The notes beneath the pieces were generated by a model. That model did no database searches, was not told the origin of the DNA, and worked only from the letters and a program-made list of their open reading frames with translations. 64,000 bases of DNA, from the NCBI GenBank assembly GCA_016199985.1, contig JACQFQ010000041.1, positions 1-64,000 of the forward strand, in the 5' to 3' direction. Origin of the DNA: Verrucomicrobiota bacterium. GTDB lineage: Bacteria; Verrucomicrobiota; Verrucomicrobiia; Limisphaerales; UBA11320. Positions 9,415 to 19,125 of the stretch are shown here, piece by piece. Numbering within the stretch: position 1 is the first letter of the stretch; the number at the start of each line of letters is the position of its first letter. A program made the translations under genes and the position numbers.

Positions 9415-10030
9415 CCATTTCATCCCTGCCGCCCGCCCGGATTCACGGCGCCTGCTCATTGCCCTGCACGGGCTCGGCGACAGCTCCGAGGGTTACGAGT
9501 GGCTTCCCGCCGCGCTGGGTCTGCGGTGGTTGAACTACCAGCTCGTGAACGCCCCCGACCCTTACCACGATGGCTTTTCTTGGTTCGACATCTACGGGGA
9601 CCGGCGGCCTGGAATTGATCGCAGCGTTCTCCTCCTCACTCAGCTTCTGGAGGAGATTCAGTCGCGCGGTTTCAAATCAGAGGACACTGTGCTGTTCGGG
9701 TTTTCGCAAGGCTGCCTGATGACGCTGGAAACGGGGTTGCGCTATCCGCGCCGGCTCGCCGCGCTGATCGGAATCAGCGGCTTTCTTCCCGACTACGAGA
9801 AGTTGTTGCGGGAAAAGTCCGCGGTGGCGGCGGAGCAAAAGATCCTCGTCACCCATGGAACCCAGGACCCGCTTTTGGATTTCAAAACGGTGAAGGCGGA
9901 GATGGCGGCCCTTCAGAAGGCGGGAATGAACCTGACCTGGGTGGAGTATCCGAAGGCGCACACGATCCACGGCGATCTGGAGATCGGCCGCATCCGCCAA
10001 TTCATCCAAACCGCGTTCGGCGAGCTGTGA
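9398..10030 (+). CDS. Phospholipase/carboxylesterase-type alpha/beta hydrolase
   Basis: A cytoplasmic serine hydrolase of 210 residues related to the YpfH/carboxylesterase family. Seen directly: oxyanion strand 'LIALHGLGDSSEGY', nucleophile elbow GFSQG, the acid in 'THGTQDPLLD' and the catalytic His in 'PKAHTIHGD'. The start at 9398 lies inside the end of the cytochrome gene (17-base overlap), so it is probably co-transcribed, though its job need not be respiratory. The natural ester substrate is unknown. Confidence 0.88.
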   Translation: MPQLASHFIPAARPDSRRLLIALHGLGDSSEGYEWLPAALGLRWLNYQLVNAPDPYHDGFSWFDIYGDRRPGIDRSVLLLTQLLEEIQSRGFKSEDTVLFGFSQGCLMTLETGLRYPRRLAALIGISGFLPDYEKLLREKSAVAAEQKILVTHGTQDPLLDFKTVKAEMAALQKAGMNLTWVEYPKAHTIHGDLEIGRIRQFIQTAFGEL

Positions 10031-10257
10031 GAGCTCAACCTCGCCGTGATCTTCCCTCCTCCGAACCCGCTTCTTTGTCGTTTTCGCAGCGTGTCCGTCG
10101 GGGGTCGTGTCGCCCAGCCTCCATGACAGAAAGGGCATGGTGATTGAACCGCGACGGACATGATGAAGACGGGGATGAGGAAACAACACTCTGGAGCAAG
10201 GCCGTCCTTTCGTCCGCGCCTCGCTGGCACATGGGGCGCGATCTCGCTGAAATCCTG

Positions 10258-11340
10258 CTATCCGCCAATGCAGCTCATCGATCTTTGAGGGCTCACGAAT
10301 TCAGGCTCGCCGATGTGATGACGCGCCTCCTTGCCCCAGACCACCGCTTGCAAATACGAGGCGATTTCCTGGTCGCTTGATTCATCGCGAAGGCGCTGCT
10401 TCAGGTCGTGCTCGACGACGCTGAAGAGGCAGGTGCGGATCTTGCCATCGGCCGTGAGCCGAAGTCGGTTGCAATGTCCGCAGAAGGGTTCGCTCACAGG
10501 AGCGATAATCCCGATTTCTCCGCGGCCGTCGGGAAAGCGCCAGCGTCGCGCGGTCTCGGAAGCGTTGTCTGACGTCACGGGTAGCAAAGAGAATCGCGCC
10601 ATCAGGCGCGAGAGAATCGCGCGACCGCTGATCACGAGCTCCCGCTGCCAGGCTCTGGCGGAGTCGAGAGGCATGAACTCGATGAACCGGAAGGAGATAT
10701 CCTCGTCATGCGCGAACTCGGCGAGAGACTCCACCTCGTGATCGTTGAGTTCCTTAATGATCACCGCATTCATCTTGATGGGATGAAACCCAAGCTCGCG
10801 CGCCAGCCGAAGGCTCTCAAAAACGCGCTCGAGTCCGTCGTTTCCAGTCATCCGATGGAAGGTGGCCGGATCGCGGGAATCCATGCTGAGCGTTACCCGC
10901 CGCAGGCCGGCGTCCCGCAGCGCCTTCGCCTGTTCGGGAAACAGGAACCCGTTGGTCGTGAGGGCGAGATCCTCAATTCCTTCCACGCCGGCGATCATGG
11001 ACACGAGCTTGGGTAGATCGCGTCGGAGCAAGGGTTCGCCGCCGGTGAGCCGGATCTTTCGAATCCCCAGGCCTGCCGCGATACGAACAAAGCGCGCGAT
11101 TTCCTCAAAGCGGAGCAGGTGGGAGCGCGGCGCCCATTCCCGGGCGATCGGCTTGGAATCGGGCATTTGAGCCCAACGGCCGCGGTAGAAGTTTTGCGCG
11201 GCCTCTGTTTCCGGCAGGCAGTAGAGGCAACGAAAGTTGCAGCGGTCCGTGACGCTGATCCGAAGATCGCGCAGCACGCGTCCGTGGGCGTCGACCAGCT
11301 CCGCGGATTGCCCGGATGATTTGACGACAGAAGGCAACAA
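10258..11340 (-). CDS. moaA: GTP 3',8-cyclase (molybdenum cofactor biosynthesis)
   Basis: A radical SAM enzyme that turns GTP into 3',8-cyclo-GTP, the first step of molybdopterin synthesis. Seen: the N-terminal cluster motif CNFRCLYC (C34, C38, C41), 'LTGGEPLLRRDL', and the second-cluster region CGHCNRLRLTADGKIRTC. It ends in M-S-C-I-G-G; the C-terminal double glycine is a functional hallmark of MoaA. No ATG lies upstream of the cluster without running into the next gene, so a TTG at 11340 (or 11337) is the likely start, giving about 360 residues. The gene starts 33 bases after the coiled-coil gene's end. No other moa genes are present in the window. Confidence 0.93.
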   Translation of the reverse strand: MLPSVVKSSGQSAELVDAHGRVLRDLRISVTDRCNFRCLYCLPETEAAQNFYRGRWAQMPDSKPIAREWAPRSHLLRFEEIARFVRIAAGLGIRKIRLTGGEPLLRRDLPKLVSMIAGVEGIEDLALTTNGFLFPEQAKALRDAGLRRVTLSMDSRDPATFHRMTGNDGLERVFESLRLARELGFHPIKMNAVIIKELNDHEVESLAEFAHDEDISFRFIEFMPLDSARAWQRELVISGRAILSRLMARFSLLPVTSDNASETARRWRFPDGRGEIGIIAPVSEPFCGHCNRLRLTADGKIRTCLFSVVEHDLKQRLRDESSDQEIASYLQAVVWGKEARHHIGEPEFVSPQRSMSCIGG

Positions 11341-11372
11341 ATCGGGTTTGGCCCCGGGCCCTGGGCCCTCGG

Positions 11373-12275
11373 TTACTTGGGGGGCGCCGGCGCCGGAGGC
11401 ACTGCGGCGGGCGCGGGCTTGGGAGGGGTTGCGGGCGCCGTGGGCGCGGGCGGCGTCGCGGGCTTGGGGGCCGGCGTTGCGGCGGGCGCGGCCTGCGGCG
11501 TCACCTTGGGCGTGGAGATGGTCGCGGAACCGTCGCTTCGCAACTCGGCCTGCAGACCAAAGTTCGTTCCCGCGGGTCCCGCTTTCGAATTGGTCGCGAT
11601 TCCGCTGGTTTTGGTCGGCTGCTGGGCCAGGAGCTGGCCGCCCTTGGTTTCGGAGAACCCAAAAATCCCTTTCTTCAACCATTCGATGCGGCGGGCGATC
11701 GAGAGCTCCTCCCGAAGCCGGGAGACCTGCTTGCGCAGCTCAACGATGTCATTGAACTGGCGCTCCAGCTCCGCCTTCTCCGCCTGGAGACGCTTGAGCT
11801 CCTTGAGCAGGAACTCGCGATCGCCTTCGGAGGCGGCGAGCTTTTTCTCGGTGTCGACAATAGCCTTTTCCAGCCCGCCGATCGCGCCGCGCAGATCATC
11901 CGACTGCTTCTCCAGAGTGGTGTTCTCCTGCTCCAGCTCGGAGATCTTGGTGTCGCGCTTCTTCTTTTCCGCCTCGTAAATCTCAGCCGCGGCCTGGGCG
12001 TCGTTCTTGGTCTTTTCCAGCGTGACGTTTGCGGAGACGAGGCGGTTGGAGATCTCCGAAAGCTCGGAGGCCCGCAGTGTGAGATTCGTCTCCAGGATCA
12101 ATGAAATACGCCTGAGCTCGTCGCGCTGGGTGCTGGCCTTCGCCAGCTCGTTCGAGAGCGTGCCGATGTTCAGGGCGTCTATGTGAGCTTGATCGATGGC
12201 CCGCTGGTGCCGAACCAGAAGGGCTCCGCCCAACGCCAGGCAGAGAATGACGAGTATTGCTATCGCTGGCCTCAT
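11373..12275 (-). CDS. Membrane-anchored coiled-coil protein with Pro/Ala-rich tail
   Basis: About 300 residues from the ATG at 12275, chosen because it starts directly with the membrane anchor (MRPAIAILVILCLALGGALLV). After it comes a long heptad-rich coiled coil (roughly residues 30-190, many E/K/L/R) and then a low-complexity Ala/Pro/Thr/Lys tail of about 60 residues. No enzymatic motif is visible. The architecture suits an envelope-spanning or scaffold protein, but a precise role cannot be assigned. It lies upstream of moaA on the same strand and is divergent from the LON-domain gene. Confidence 0.75.
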   Translation of the reverse strand: MRPAIAILVILCLALGGALLVRHQRAIDQAHIDALNIGTLSNELAKASTQRDELRRISLILETNLTLRASELSEISNRLVSANVTLEKTKNDAQAAAEIYEAEKKKRDTKISELEQENTTLEKQSDDLRGAIGGLEKAIVDTEKKLAASEGDREFLLKELKRLQAEKAELERQFNDIVELRKQVSRLREELSIARRIEWLKKGIFGFSETKGGQLLAQQPTKTSGIATNSKAGPAGTNFGLQAELRSDGSATISTPKVTPQAAPAATPAPKPATPPAPTAPATPPKPAPAAVPPAPAPPK

Positions 12276-12366
12276 AAGGTGATGTGGAGTCTGTCGATGG
12301 TTCTGCCAATTGGCAAGTGCAACGACCATCGCTTGATTAACTGACGCAGAGCCTTAGATTTGATTC

Positions 12367-13050
12367 ATGGAATTGCCAAGCCAGATTCCGGTCATGACCC
12401 TACCGAGCGCAACGCTTTTTCCCCAGGCGTTGCTTCCCCTTTACATCTTCGAGCCCCGTTATCGGAAGATGCTGGCGGACGCGCTCCAGTCCCATCGCAT
12501 GTTCTCGGTGGCGATGCAGGATCCCACGCGGGTGCGGGAGAAGCCCTGCACAATCGCGGGTTTGGGGCTGATCCGGGTCTCGGTCGACCACGCCGACGGC
12601 ACATCTCACCTCATCCTCCAGGGCCTCACCCGCGTCGAGTTGGTCGAAACGGTGCAAACCAAGCCCTACCGAGTCGAAACCATCCGGCCTCTGGAAACCG
12701 CGCTGGTTGACAGCGTTGTGATCGACGCTCTGGTGGCCAAGGTATTGGAGCTCGTGAACCTCCGCATGCGGATCGCCCCCCCTCCTTTCCCTTTTCCTTC
12801 GCTTCAACCGACCGCCGCGGGCAAGAAGAAGGCCAAGACCAAGGCCTCAGCGGTCGCCGCCAAGGACATCGTTCAGTATCTGGAGAAGCTGCCCAGCGCC
12901 GATCAGATGGCCGATCTGGTCTCCTGCGCGGTCCTGACCAGCCCGGTCGCGCGCCAGACGATCCTTGCCACGCTGCCTCTGGAGGAGAGGCTGAAACACC
13001 TGATTCACTTCCTGATGGCTGACATCGAGCAGCACGAGAAGGGCGGCTGA
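12367..13050 (+). CDS. LON substrate-binding domain protein
   Basis: A 227-residue protein that resembles the stand-alone N-terminal (substrate-recognition) domain of Lon protease, without ATPase or peptidase domains. Seen: the typical opening 'IPVMTLPSATLFPQALLPLYIFEPRYRKML', then 'VAMQDP', 'GLGLIRVSVDHADGTSHLILQGLTRVEL'. The C-terminal helical part contains a Lys/Ala-rich linker (GKKKAKTKASAVAAK). Probably cytoplasmic; partner unknown. It is followed 18 bases later by the HAD phosphatase on the same strand, so they likely form an operon. Confidence 0.88.
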   Translation: MELPSQIPVMTLPSATLFPQALLPLYIFEPRYRKMLADALQSHRMFSVAMQDPTRVREKPCTIAGLGLIRVSVDHADGTSHLILQGLTRVELVETVQTKPYRVETIRPLETALVDSVVIDALVAKVLELVNLRMRIAPPPFPFPSLQPTAAGKKKAKTKASAVAAKDIVQYLEKLPSADQMADLVSCAVLTSPVARQTILATLPLEERLKHLIHFLMADIEQHEKGG

Positions 13051-13068
13051 CCTTCCGAAGCGACGCTC

Positions 13069-13758
13069 ATGGTGCGGCTTGTCCTTTTCGATATCGACGG
13101 AACCCTGCTCAACACCGGGGGGGCGGGGCGCAAGGCCTTTCGGCATGCCTTGGAGACCGTCTTCGGGATCGTCAACGGCACGGAAGGGGTTGAGTTTGCC
13201 GGCCGGACCGACACGGGACTCGTCCGGCAGCTGTTCACCATGCATGCGATCGATCCCACCCGCGAGAATGCCGGTCGCTTCTTCGACGCCTACTACTTCT
13301 GGCTGGACTACATCCTGGAGCGCCATCCGGGCAACCCTTGCCCGTCCGCGCCCGAGTTTCTCCGGATGCTTCGAGACCTTCCCGAGGCGCCCACGTTGGG
13401 TCTGCTCACCGGGAACGTGCGGCTCGGGGCGGAAATCAAGCTTCGGCACTTCCGCCTTTGGGAGGAGTTTCGTACCGGTGGATTTGGCGACGATAGCGAG
13501 GATCGCGACCAGATCGCGCACGTGGCCAAGCGGCGAGGGAGCCAGCTTCTGGGACGCGAGCTCTCCGGCGATGAAATCGTCGTGATCGGCGACACGCCTC
13601 TCGACATCGCCTGCGCCAAGGCCATTGGAGCAAGAAGCCTGGCCGTTGCCACAGGATCTTCGCCGGTGACCGACCTGATGCGTCACCACCCCACTTGGGC
13701 CGTGGAGCACCTGGGTCGCGTGACACCGGAAGCGATCTGCGCCATGTCGAGCCAGTGA
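13069..13758 (+). CDS. HAD-superfamily hydrolase, phosphoglycolate-phosphatase-like
   Basis: A 229-residue HAD phosphatase. Motif I is FDIDGTLLNT with the nucleophile Asp8 and acid Asp10; motif II is in 'LGLLTGN'; motif IV is 'VVIGDTPLDIACAKAIGA'. The helical cap lies between about residues 20 and 90. The general reaction is phosphate-ester hydrolysis; the substrate (phosphoglycolate or another small phosphate) cannot be decided from sequence. Starts 18 bases after the LON-domain gene and converges with the DUF1501 gene. Confidence 0.88.
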   Translation: MVRLVLFDIDGTLLNTGGAGRKAFRHALETVFGIVNGTEGVEFAGRTDTGLVRQLFTMHAIDPTRENAGRFFDAYYFWLDYILERHPGNPCPSAPEFLRMLRDLPEAPTLGLLTGNVRLGAEIKLRHFRLWEEFRTGGFGDDSEDRDQIAHVAKRRGSQLLGRELSGDEIVVIGDTPLDIACAKAIGARSLAVATGSSPVTDLMRHHPTWAVEHLGRVTPEAICAMSSQ

Positions 13759-13786
13759 CGCTGAAGCGCGAATCGCCGGGACGCTC

Positions 13787-15268
13787 TCACGCAACCACTC
13801 CGCGGATCACCTCGGCTTCCACGACGCCGGTGAGCCGGTTGTTCAAGCCTCCAAAGAAGTAGGTCAGCCGCTGCGGATCCAGACCCATGAGATGGAGGAT
13901 CGTGGCATGCAGATCTCGGAGGTGATGGCGGTCGACCGCCGCTCCTTCTCCCAATTCGTCCGTCTCTCCGTAGCTCGTGCCCGCTTTCACCCCGGCGCCC
14001 GCCATCCAGTAGGTGAAGCCTTTTGGGTTGTGGTCGCGTCCGCCGGGCTTGCCGCCCGTGTTAAAGGTTTCCGCCACGGGCATCCGTCCGAACTCGCCGC
14101 CCCAAACCACAAGCGTCTCATCCAGGAGGCCTCGCCTTTCCAGATCCGTGAGAAGCGCCGCGATCGGACGATCCACCTCGGGGCAATGGATCTTGAGATT
14201 CTCCTCGATGCCCTGGTGTCCGTCCCATGTGTTCTGCCCGCCCGCCGCGCCGCCGCCGGAGTAGAGCTGCACGAACCTCACTCCCCGCTCGACAAGCCGG
14301 CGCGCGATCAGGCACTGACGCCCAAACGGGGCGGGGCCTTGCGCGAACGTATGCCAGGCGGGCTTTGGCTCATTGATGCCGTACATCTCGAGCGTGGCGG
14401 CATCCTCCTGGCCGAGGTCGAGCGCCTCTGGCGCCGCGGATTGCAGGCGGAACGCGAGCTCGTAGCTTGAGATCCGAGCCTGGAGTTCCGAATAACCTGG
14501 ATGCGTCGCCTGATGCGCCGCGTTCAGCTCGTTGATGAAATCGATCTCCTTCCGCTGCATCGCCCGGCTTTTTCCACCGGGAGGGCGGAGGTTCAGAATG
14601 GGCTCGCCCGCCGCCCGCAGAATGGTTCCCTGATGAACCGCCGGCATGTAGCCGCTGGACCAGTTCGGCGGTCCGGTGGTCGGTCCGCCTCGCGGATCCA
14701 GCATCACCACATACGCCGGCAAGCTCTGGTTCAACGTGCCCAACCCATAGCTCATCCAGGCCCCGATGGACGGATGCCCCTGCAGAATACGGCCGCTGTT
14801 CATCTGCAGGACCGCGCTCCCGTGGGCGAAAGAGTCGCTATACAGCGACTTGATCACGGCGAGCTTGTCCATGTGTCGGGAGATGCGCGGGAACGCGTCG
14901 GAGCACCACAGGCCGGAGCGTCCCTGCTGACGAAACTGCCGCCGGCTTGCCTGGAGGACGGCCTTGGTTTTCGTGTTTCGACGAAACTCATTGTCGATCG
15001 TCTGGCCGTCGCGTCGTTGCAGCTCGGGCTTGTAGTCGAACAGGTCGAGCTGCGAAGGACCGCCGAACATGAAAAGAAAAATGCACGACTTGGCTCGCTT
15101 CGGGAGGCTGGGCGGCTTTGGAAATGTGGAGGGGGCGGGCGCCGACGCGGCATATCCCTCCTGCTCCAGAAGCGAGGCAAGTGCCACCCCAGCGAAGCCG
15201 GCCCCCATCTCCCAGAGGAACTGGCGTCGCGGTCGCGAGGAATGAGCGAGGGGGTTCATGGCGGACAA
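13787..15268 (-). CDS. DUF1501 family exported protein
   Basis: A 493-residue member of the DUF1501 family, related to the sulfatase/alkaline-phosphatase fold and abundant in PVC bacteria. The N-terminus has SRPRRQFLWEMGAGFAGVALASLL, a twin-arginine-type signal. Family features seen: 'CIFLFMFGGPSQLDLFDYKPEL', 'LAVIKSLYSDSFAHGSAVLQMNSG', 'HPSIGAWMSYGLG', and near the end 'LDETLVVWGGEFGRMPV...GGRDHNP'. It follows the PSD1 gene with a 10-base gap, the usual pairing in these genomes. The function of the pair is not firmly established; roles in polysaccharide breakdown have been proposed. A start at the third Met-proximal codon (15259) is also possible. Confidence 0.92.
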   Translation of the reverse strand: MSAMNPLAHSSRPRRQFLWEMGAGFAGVALASLLEQEGYAASAPAPSTFPKPPSLPKRAKSCIFLFMFGGPSQLDLFDYKPELQRRDGQTIDNEFRRNTKTKAVLQASRRQFRQQGRSGLWCSDAFPRISRHMDKLAVIKSLYSDSFAHGSAVLQMNSGRILQGHPSIGAWMSYGLGTLNQSLPAYVVMLDPRGGPTTGPPNWSSGYMPAVHQGTILRAAGEPILNLRPPGGKSRAMQRKEIDFINELNAAHQATHPGYSELQARISSYELAFRLQSAAPEALDLGQEDAATLEMYGINEPKPAWHTFAQGPAPFGRQCLIARRLVERGVRFVQLYSGGGAAGGQNTWDGHQGIEENLKIHCPEVDRPIAALLTDLERRGLLDETLVVWGGEFGRMPVAETFNTGGKPGGRDHNPKGFTYWMAGAGVKAGTSYGETDELGEGAAVDRHHLRDLHATILHLMGLDPQRLTYFFGGLNNRLTGVVEAEVIRGVVA

Positions 15269-15278
15269 GGGAGTTGGA

Positions 15279-17426
15279 TCAATCCGAGTAAATGGTTTCG
15301 CTGAGATTCAGGAGAGACAGGCAAAGGCTGCGGAGCGCCAACGTCTCCGGCGTCTCTTTGACCTCGGCTCGGGCCCTTGCCGCCTGGTCGTGAAGAAAGG
15401 CGATCGCGCGCCGCAGTTCCGCCGATGTCGGGTCTCGTTGCACGCAGAGGGCGAAAGCCCGGCGGATCTGACCCGGTTCCGAAGCGCCGCCTTCGCGCCG
15501 AACCCGATCGGCGAACGCCGCCGCCTGCCGCTGCGAGAAGTCGTCATTGAGCGCCATCAGCGCCTGCGGGGCGATGGTGGTCGTTGAGCGCATGCCCATG
15601 GGCGACGAACAATTCGCGAAGTCGAAGACCTCAAGGAGCGGCAGCTTCAGCGCGCGTTTCACGAAGAGATACACGCTGCGGCGGTTCTGCTCCGACTCGG
15701 GGCTTTCCCCCCAACCCTTCCCCGCGGAATCCTGCGTTCCATGAACTTCCTTGGGGAGGCTCGGGAAGACACTGGGCCCGCCCGCCTTGGCGTTGAGCTG
15801 GCCGCTGATCGCGAGGAAGGAATCGCGGACGACCTCGGACTCGACCCGTCGAAGATTCTGCCGCCAGAGCAGGTGGTTGGCCTCGTCGCGCTCGAGCGCT
15901 TTGCGTTGCGTGGCCTGAGTGGATTGTCGATATGTTTCGCTCAGCAGAATCTCGCGATGCAGCGCTTTCAAGCGCCAGCCTTGGGAGATCAGGCGACCGG
16001 CGAGATAGTCGAGCAGCTCCGGATTCGTGGGGGCCTCGCCGGTCCGTCCGAAATCATCCGGAGTGGGAACCAGGCCGACGCCAAAGTAATGTTGCCACAC
16101 GCGATTTGCGACCACGCGGGCCGTGAGGGGATTGCGCGGGCTTGCCAGCCAAGCCGCCAGCGGTCGTCGACGACCCGAGCTGGATGCTTGGGCGTCGACG
16201 GACGGAATCGCCGCGGCCGCCGCGTTGAACACCGATGGAAACGCGGGCTGGACCTCCTGGCCAGGGGCGTCAAATCGTCCTCGGATGAGCACATGCGTCG
16301 GCTTCTTCGCGCCGCTATTGTCGACGACGGTCAGCGCGAAATCGTAAGGCGGCGCGGCGTCCTTCGCCTTTTGCAGCGCCTCTTCAATCGCTTTCTTATC
16401 CTGCGTCGCGGCGGCCGCCAGCTTCTTTTCCAGATCCCCCACGCGTGTCGCTTTGTCCTGATCCCATCGAGCCACTTCCGCCGGTGTCGTCAGCGGCCGG
16501 GTGATCTTCCCCGTCCCTCGACCGCCGCCGCCCGTGTGCTGCTGTCCGTAGGGGTCGATGTTCCGAAAGAACGCGAGAAACGAATAGTAGTCCGACTGGC
16601 TGAAGGGATCGTATTTGTGATCGTGGCAGCGGGCGCATCCCAGAGTGACTCCTAGAAACGCGGTGCTCGTGGTCACGAGAACATCGTCGAGATCGTCATA
16701 CTCCGCGGCCAGCGTGCTGTCGGGCTCGTCATCCCAAACATGCAGCCGGTAAATCCCCGTCGCCACCAAGGCGTCCTTCCAGGCCTGATCGGCCGGACGT
16801 CCCAGGGCGAGCCATTCGTCGGCGATCTCGTCTCCCGCGATCTGTTCCCGGATGAACTGGTCGTAGGGCTTGTCGTCGTTGAGCGAGCGGATGACATAGT
16901 CCCGGTATCGCCATGCGTACGGCTTGGCGCCGTCGCGCTCGTAGCCATTGCTCTCCGCAAACCGAACCAGATCGAGCCAGTGACGCCCCCACCGCTCGCC
17001 GTAGTGCGGAGAGTCGAGAAGCGAGTCCACGAGGCGCTCCCAGGCGTCTGAGGATCCGTCCCGCTCGAAAGCCGTCACCTGATCCGGCGTGGGCGGAAGT
17101 CCGATGACGTCGAAGTAGGCGCGACGCGCCTGCTGACGTCGCGACGCCGGAGGATTACGCGAGAGGCCCTGGGCTTCGAGCGCGGAGCGGATGAAGGCGT
17201 CGATTGGGCTCGTGGACGGCGCGTTCTTGTGAAGGCGCGGGGGGGTCGCGGGGCGAATCGGCTGGAAAGCCCACCACGCGCGATCCGACTCCGAGAGCTC
17301 GAAACCGCCGCGGCGCAGCTGAGGAGGCGACGCGGGCTTGAGGGGGGACTGCGCGCCGAACGCCGGGCGGGCAAGGCATCCGAGCGACATCAGCGCCGCG
17401 GCGAGAAGCCGCGCGACCCCCTTCAT
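15279..17426 (-). CDS. PSD1 / DUF1549-DUF1553 exported protein
   Basis: About 715 residues from ATG 17426, which begins a clean signal peptide (MKGVARLLAAALMSLGCLARPAFGA); ATG 17450 would add eight residues. The DUF1549 part (PSCyt2) runs from 'PIDAFIRSALEAQGL' through 'YGERWGRHWLDLVRFAESNGYERD' to a CxxCH-containing segment 'GCARCHDHKYDPFSQSDYY'. The DUF1553 part (PSD1) begins near 'RRPLAAWLASPRNPLTARVVANRVWQHYFG'. Unlike the second copy in this window (26353-29832), it lacks the N-terminal planctomycete cytochrome domain and discoidin domain. Upstream of and probably co-transcribed with the DUF1501 gene. Confidence 0.92.
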   Translation of the reverse strand: MKGVARLLAAALMSLGCLARPAFGAQSPLKPASPPQLRRGGFELSESDRAWWAFQPIRPATPPRLHKNAPSTSPIDAFIRSALEAQGLSRNPPASRRQQARRAYFDVIGLPPTPDQVTAFERDGSSDAWERLVDSLLDSPHYGERWGRHWLDLVRFAESNGYERDGAKPYAWRYRDYVIRSLNDDKPYDQFIREQIAGDEIADEWLALGRPADQAWKDALVATGIYRLHVWDDEPDSTLAAEYDDLDDVLVTTSTAFLGVTLGCARCHDHKYDPFSQSDYYSFLAFFRNIDPYGQQHTGGGGRGTGKITRPLTTPAEVARWDQDKATRVGDLEKKLAAAATQDKKAIEEALQKAKDAAPPYDFALTVVDNSGAKKPTHVLIRGRFDAPGQEVQPAFPSVFNAAAAAIPSVDAQASSSGRRRPLAAWLASPRNPLTARVVANRVWQHYFGVGLVPTPDDFGRTGEAPTNPELLDYLAGRLISQGWRLKALHREILLSETYRQSTQATQRKALERDEANHLLWRQNLRRVESEVVRDSFLAISGQLNAKAGGPSVFPSLPKEVHGTQDSAGKGWGESPESEQNRRSVYLFVKRALKLPLLEVFDFANCSSPMGMRSTTTIAPQALMALNDDFSQRQAAAFADRVRREGGASEPGQIRRAFALCVQRDPTSAELRRAIAFLHDQAARARAEVKETPETLALRSLCLSLLNLSETIYSD

Positions 17427-17583
17427 TCGAGTGACAAAAGACCCAGACATGGTGAACGGGCGCGACCCTATCAGCGGCCGCGCCCAAGAAAAGCCCCACG
17501 TGCCAAAATCCGCGAATGCGAATGACCGGCCCGACCAAATGCGGAGTTGCCCGAGGGGAGCGGAGCCGTGCATCCTCAGGGTC

Positions 17584-18738
17584 ATGACTCCGGTTCGATT
17601 GGGCATCGTGGGCATGGGCAACATTGGGAAGCACCACGCGGGCTATTTGCGCGCGGGCCAGGTTCCTGGATGCGAGCTTGTGTCGGTGTGCAGCCCTTCG
17701 CCCCAGAAGCTGGAAAGCTATCGTCCGCTCAAGATCCACAGCGATCCGATGACGCTGATCCGATCCGGCGAGATCGACGCCCTGCTCATCGCCACCCCGC
17801 ACTACCAGCACGCCACCCTGGGCATCGCGGCTCTCGAGGCCGGCCTCCATGTGATGGTGGAAAAGCCAATCGCGGCGCACAAGGCGGACGCCGAGCGGTT
17901 GATCGCCGCGGCGAACGCGCGGCCCGCGCAGATCTTCGCGGCGATGTTCCAACTGCGAACCGAGCCGCGCTACGTGAAGATCCAGACGCTACTTCAATCG
18001 GGCGAGCTGGGGCGGCTCATGAGGGTGAATTGGATCAACACGGACTGGTTTCGCACGGACGCCTATTACGCCAGCAGCGCCTGGCGAGCGACGTGGAAAG
18101 GCGAGGGGGGAGGGGTATTGCTGAACCAAGCTCTGCACAACCTCGACACCCTGCATTGGCTGCTGGGCGTCCCGAGCCGCGTCCGGGCTTTCAGCAAACT
18201 CGGCGGCTACCACAACATCGAAGTCGAGGACGAGGTGACGGCCTATCTGGAATGGCCCGGAGGAGCGACCGGTGTCTTTGTAACGTCAACCGCCGAGGCG
18301 CCGGGCGCCAACCGCCTGGAGATCACCGGCAGTCGCGGGCGATTGGTGCTGGAGAACGATCGCCTCTCATTCCAACGAACGGAGACCGATGCCCTCGATT
18401 TCAGTCGAACCGCCAAGACCGCGTTCGCAAAGCCGGAGCTCTGGAACGTGGAGATTCCTTTCACAAACGCCCCGGCCCAGCACGCGACGTTGATGCAGAA
18501 TTTCGTCGAGGCGATCCGGGAGCGGAAGCCGCTCATCGCTCCAGGCCAGGACGGCATTGGCTCCGTCGAACTCGCCAACGCGATGCTCTACTCCTCCCTC
18601 ACCCACGAGACCGTGGAGCTGCCGCTGGATGGCCTCATTTACGAAGCGCGCCTCCAGGAGTTGATCGCAAACTCAAAGTTCCAAAAAAAGGTGGAGAACC
18701 TCTCCAGTGACGATTTCGCCAAGTCCTTCCGACGCTAA
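17584..18738 (+). CDS. Gfo/Idh/MocA family oxidoreductase
   Basis: A 384-residue NAD(P)-dependent sugar or inositol-type dehydrogenase. The start at 17584 puts the Rossmann motif GIVGMGNIGKHH at residues 7-18. The family's EKP motif is in 'HVMVEKPIAAHKADA' and the catalytic His region in 'GGGVLLNQALHNLDTLHWLLG'. The C-terminal beta sheet carries 'TSTAEAPGANRLEITGSRGRL'. Substrate unknown; many relatives in Verrucomicrobia act on sugars. Divergent from the PSD1 gene, with about 160 bases between starts. Confidence 0.92.
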   Translation: MTPVRLGIVGMGNIGKHHAGYLRAGQVPGCELVSVCSPSPQKLESYRPLKIHSDPMTLIRSGEIDALLIATPHYQHATLGIAALEAGLHVMVEKPIAAHKADAERLIAAANARPAQIFAAMFQLRTEPRYVKIQTLLQSGELGRLMRVNWINTDWFRTDAYYASSAWRATWKGEGGGVLLNQALHNLDTLHWLLGVPSRVRAFSKLGGYHNIEVEDEVTAYLEWPGGATGVFVTSTAEAPGANRLEITGSRGRLVLENDRLSFQRTETDALDFSRTAKTAFAKPELWNVEIPFTNAPAQHATLMQNFVEAIRERKPLIAPGQDGIGSVELANAMLYSSLTHETVELPLDGLIYEARLQELIANSKFQKKVENLSSDDFAKSFRR

Positions 18739-19125
18739 CAGCCTGTTGGACTTTCCTCCACGCCTGGCCGTCCGGATCCGCGCCCCTCGTTTAAGTAAGT
18801 CGACCGTCTGCAGGCCAGCACGTGAAAGGGAAGAGAGTGCGCCAAAACGACTCACAGGAAGCGAGTGCTGACAAATGGAGGGAAGTCCGGGTGGCTGCCG
18901 TGGGTTCTGACTGGAGCGGTATTGGGCCAAGGGGAAGGTCCTCCATCGTTTTCTCCCCCATTTCTCTCGTGCCATCTTGTTGTCTTCATTGTCCAAATCG
19001 TTACGCAACCGCTCGCCTTTCTCTCCATCGGCACGCTCTGCTGTCCCGCCTGTGGGCAGCTGGGAGGCGCCCTTGAGCTCTAATTGACAAAGCGAGCGCT
19101 GCTGACCTACCTTGCTGCTATTGCT
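18739..19125. other. Intergenic region before the pseudopilin operon
   Basis: No supported gene. A TTGACA hexamer at 19083-19088 lies about 40 bases before the ATG at 19126, and 'TACCTT' or 'TGCTAT' downstream could serve as a -10 box, so the operon promoter may lie here. The remaining sequence shows short overlapping frames without domains. Confidence 0.35.

Noticed and set aside
7966-9459. Long 497-residue minus-strand frame opposite cytochrome b
   Set aside because: Arg/Gly/His-rich translation typical of the antisense of a GC-rich gene; the opposite strand is clearly the cytochrome.
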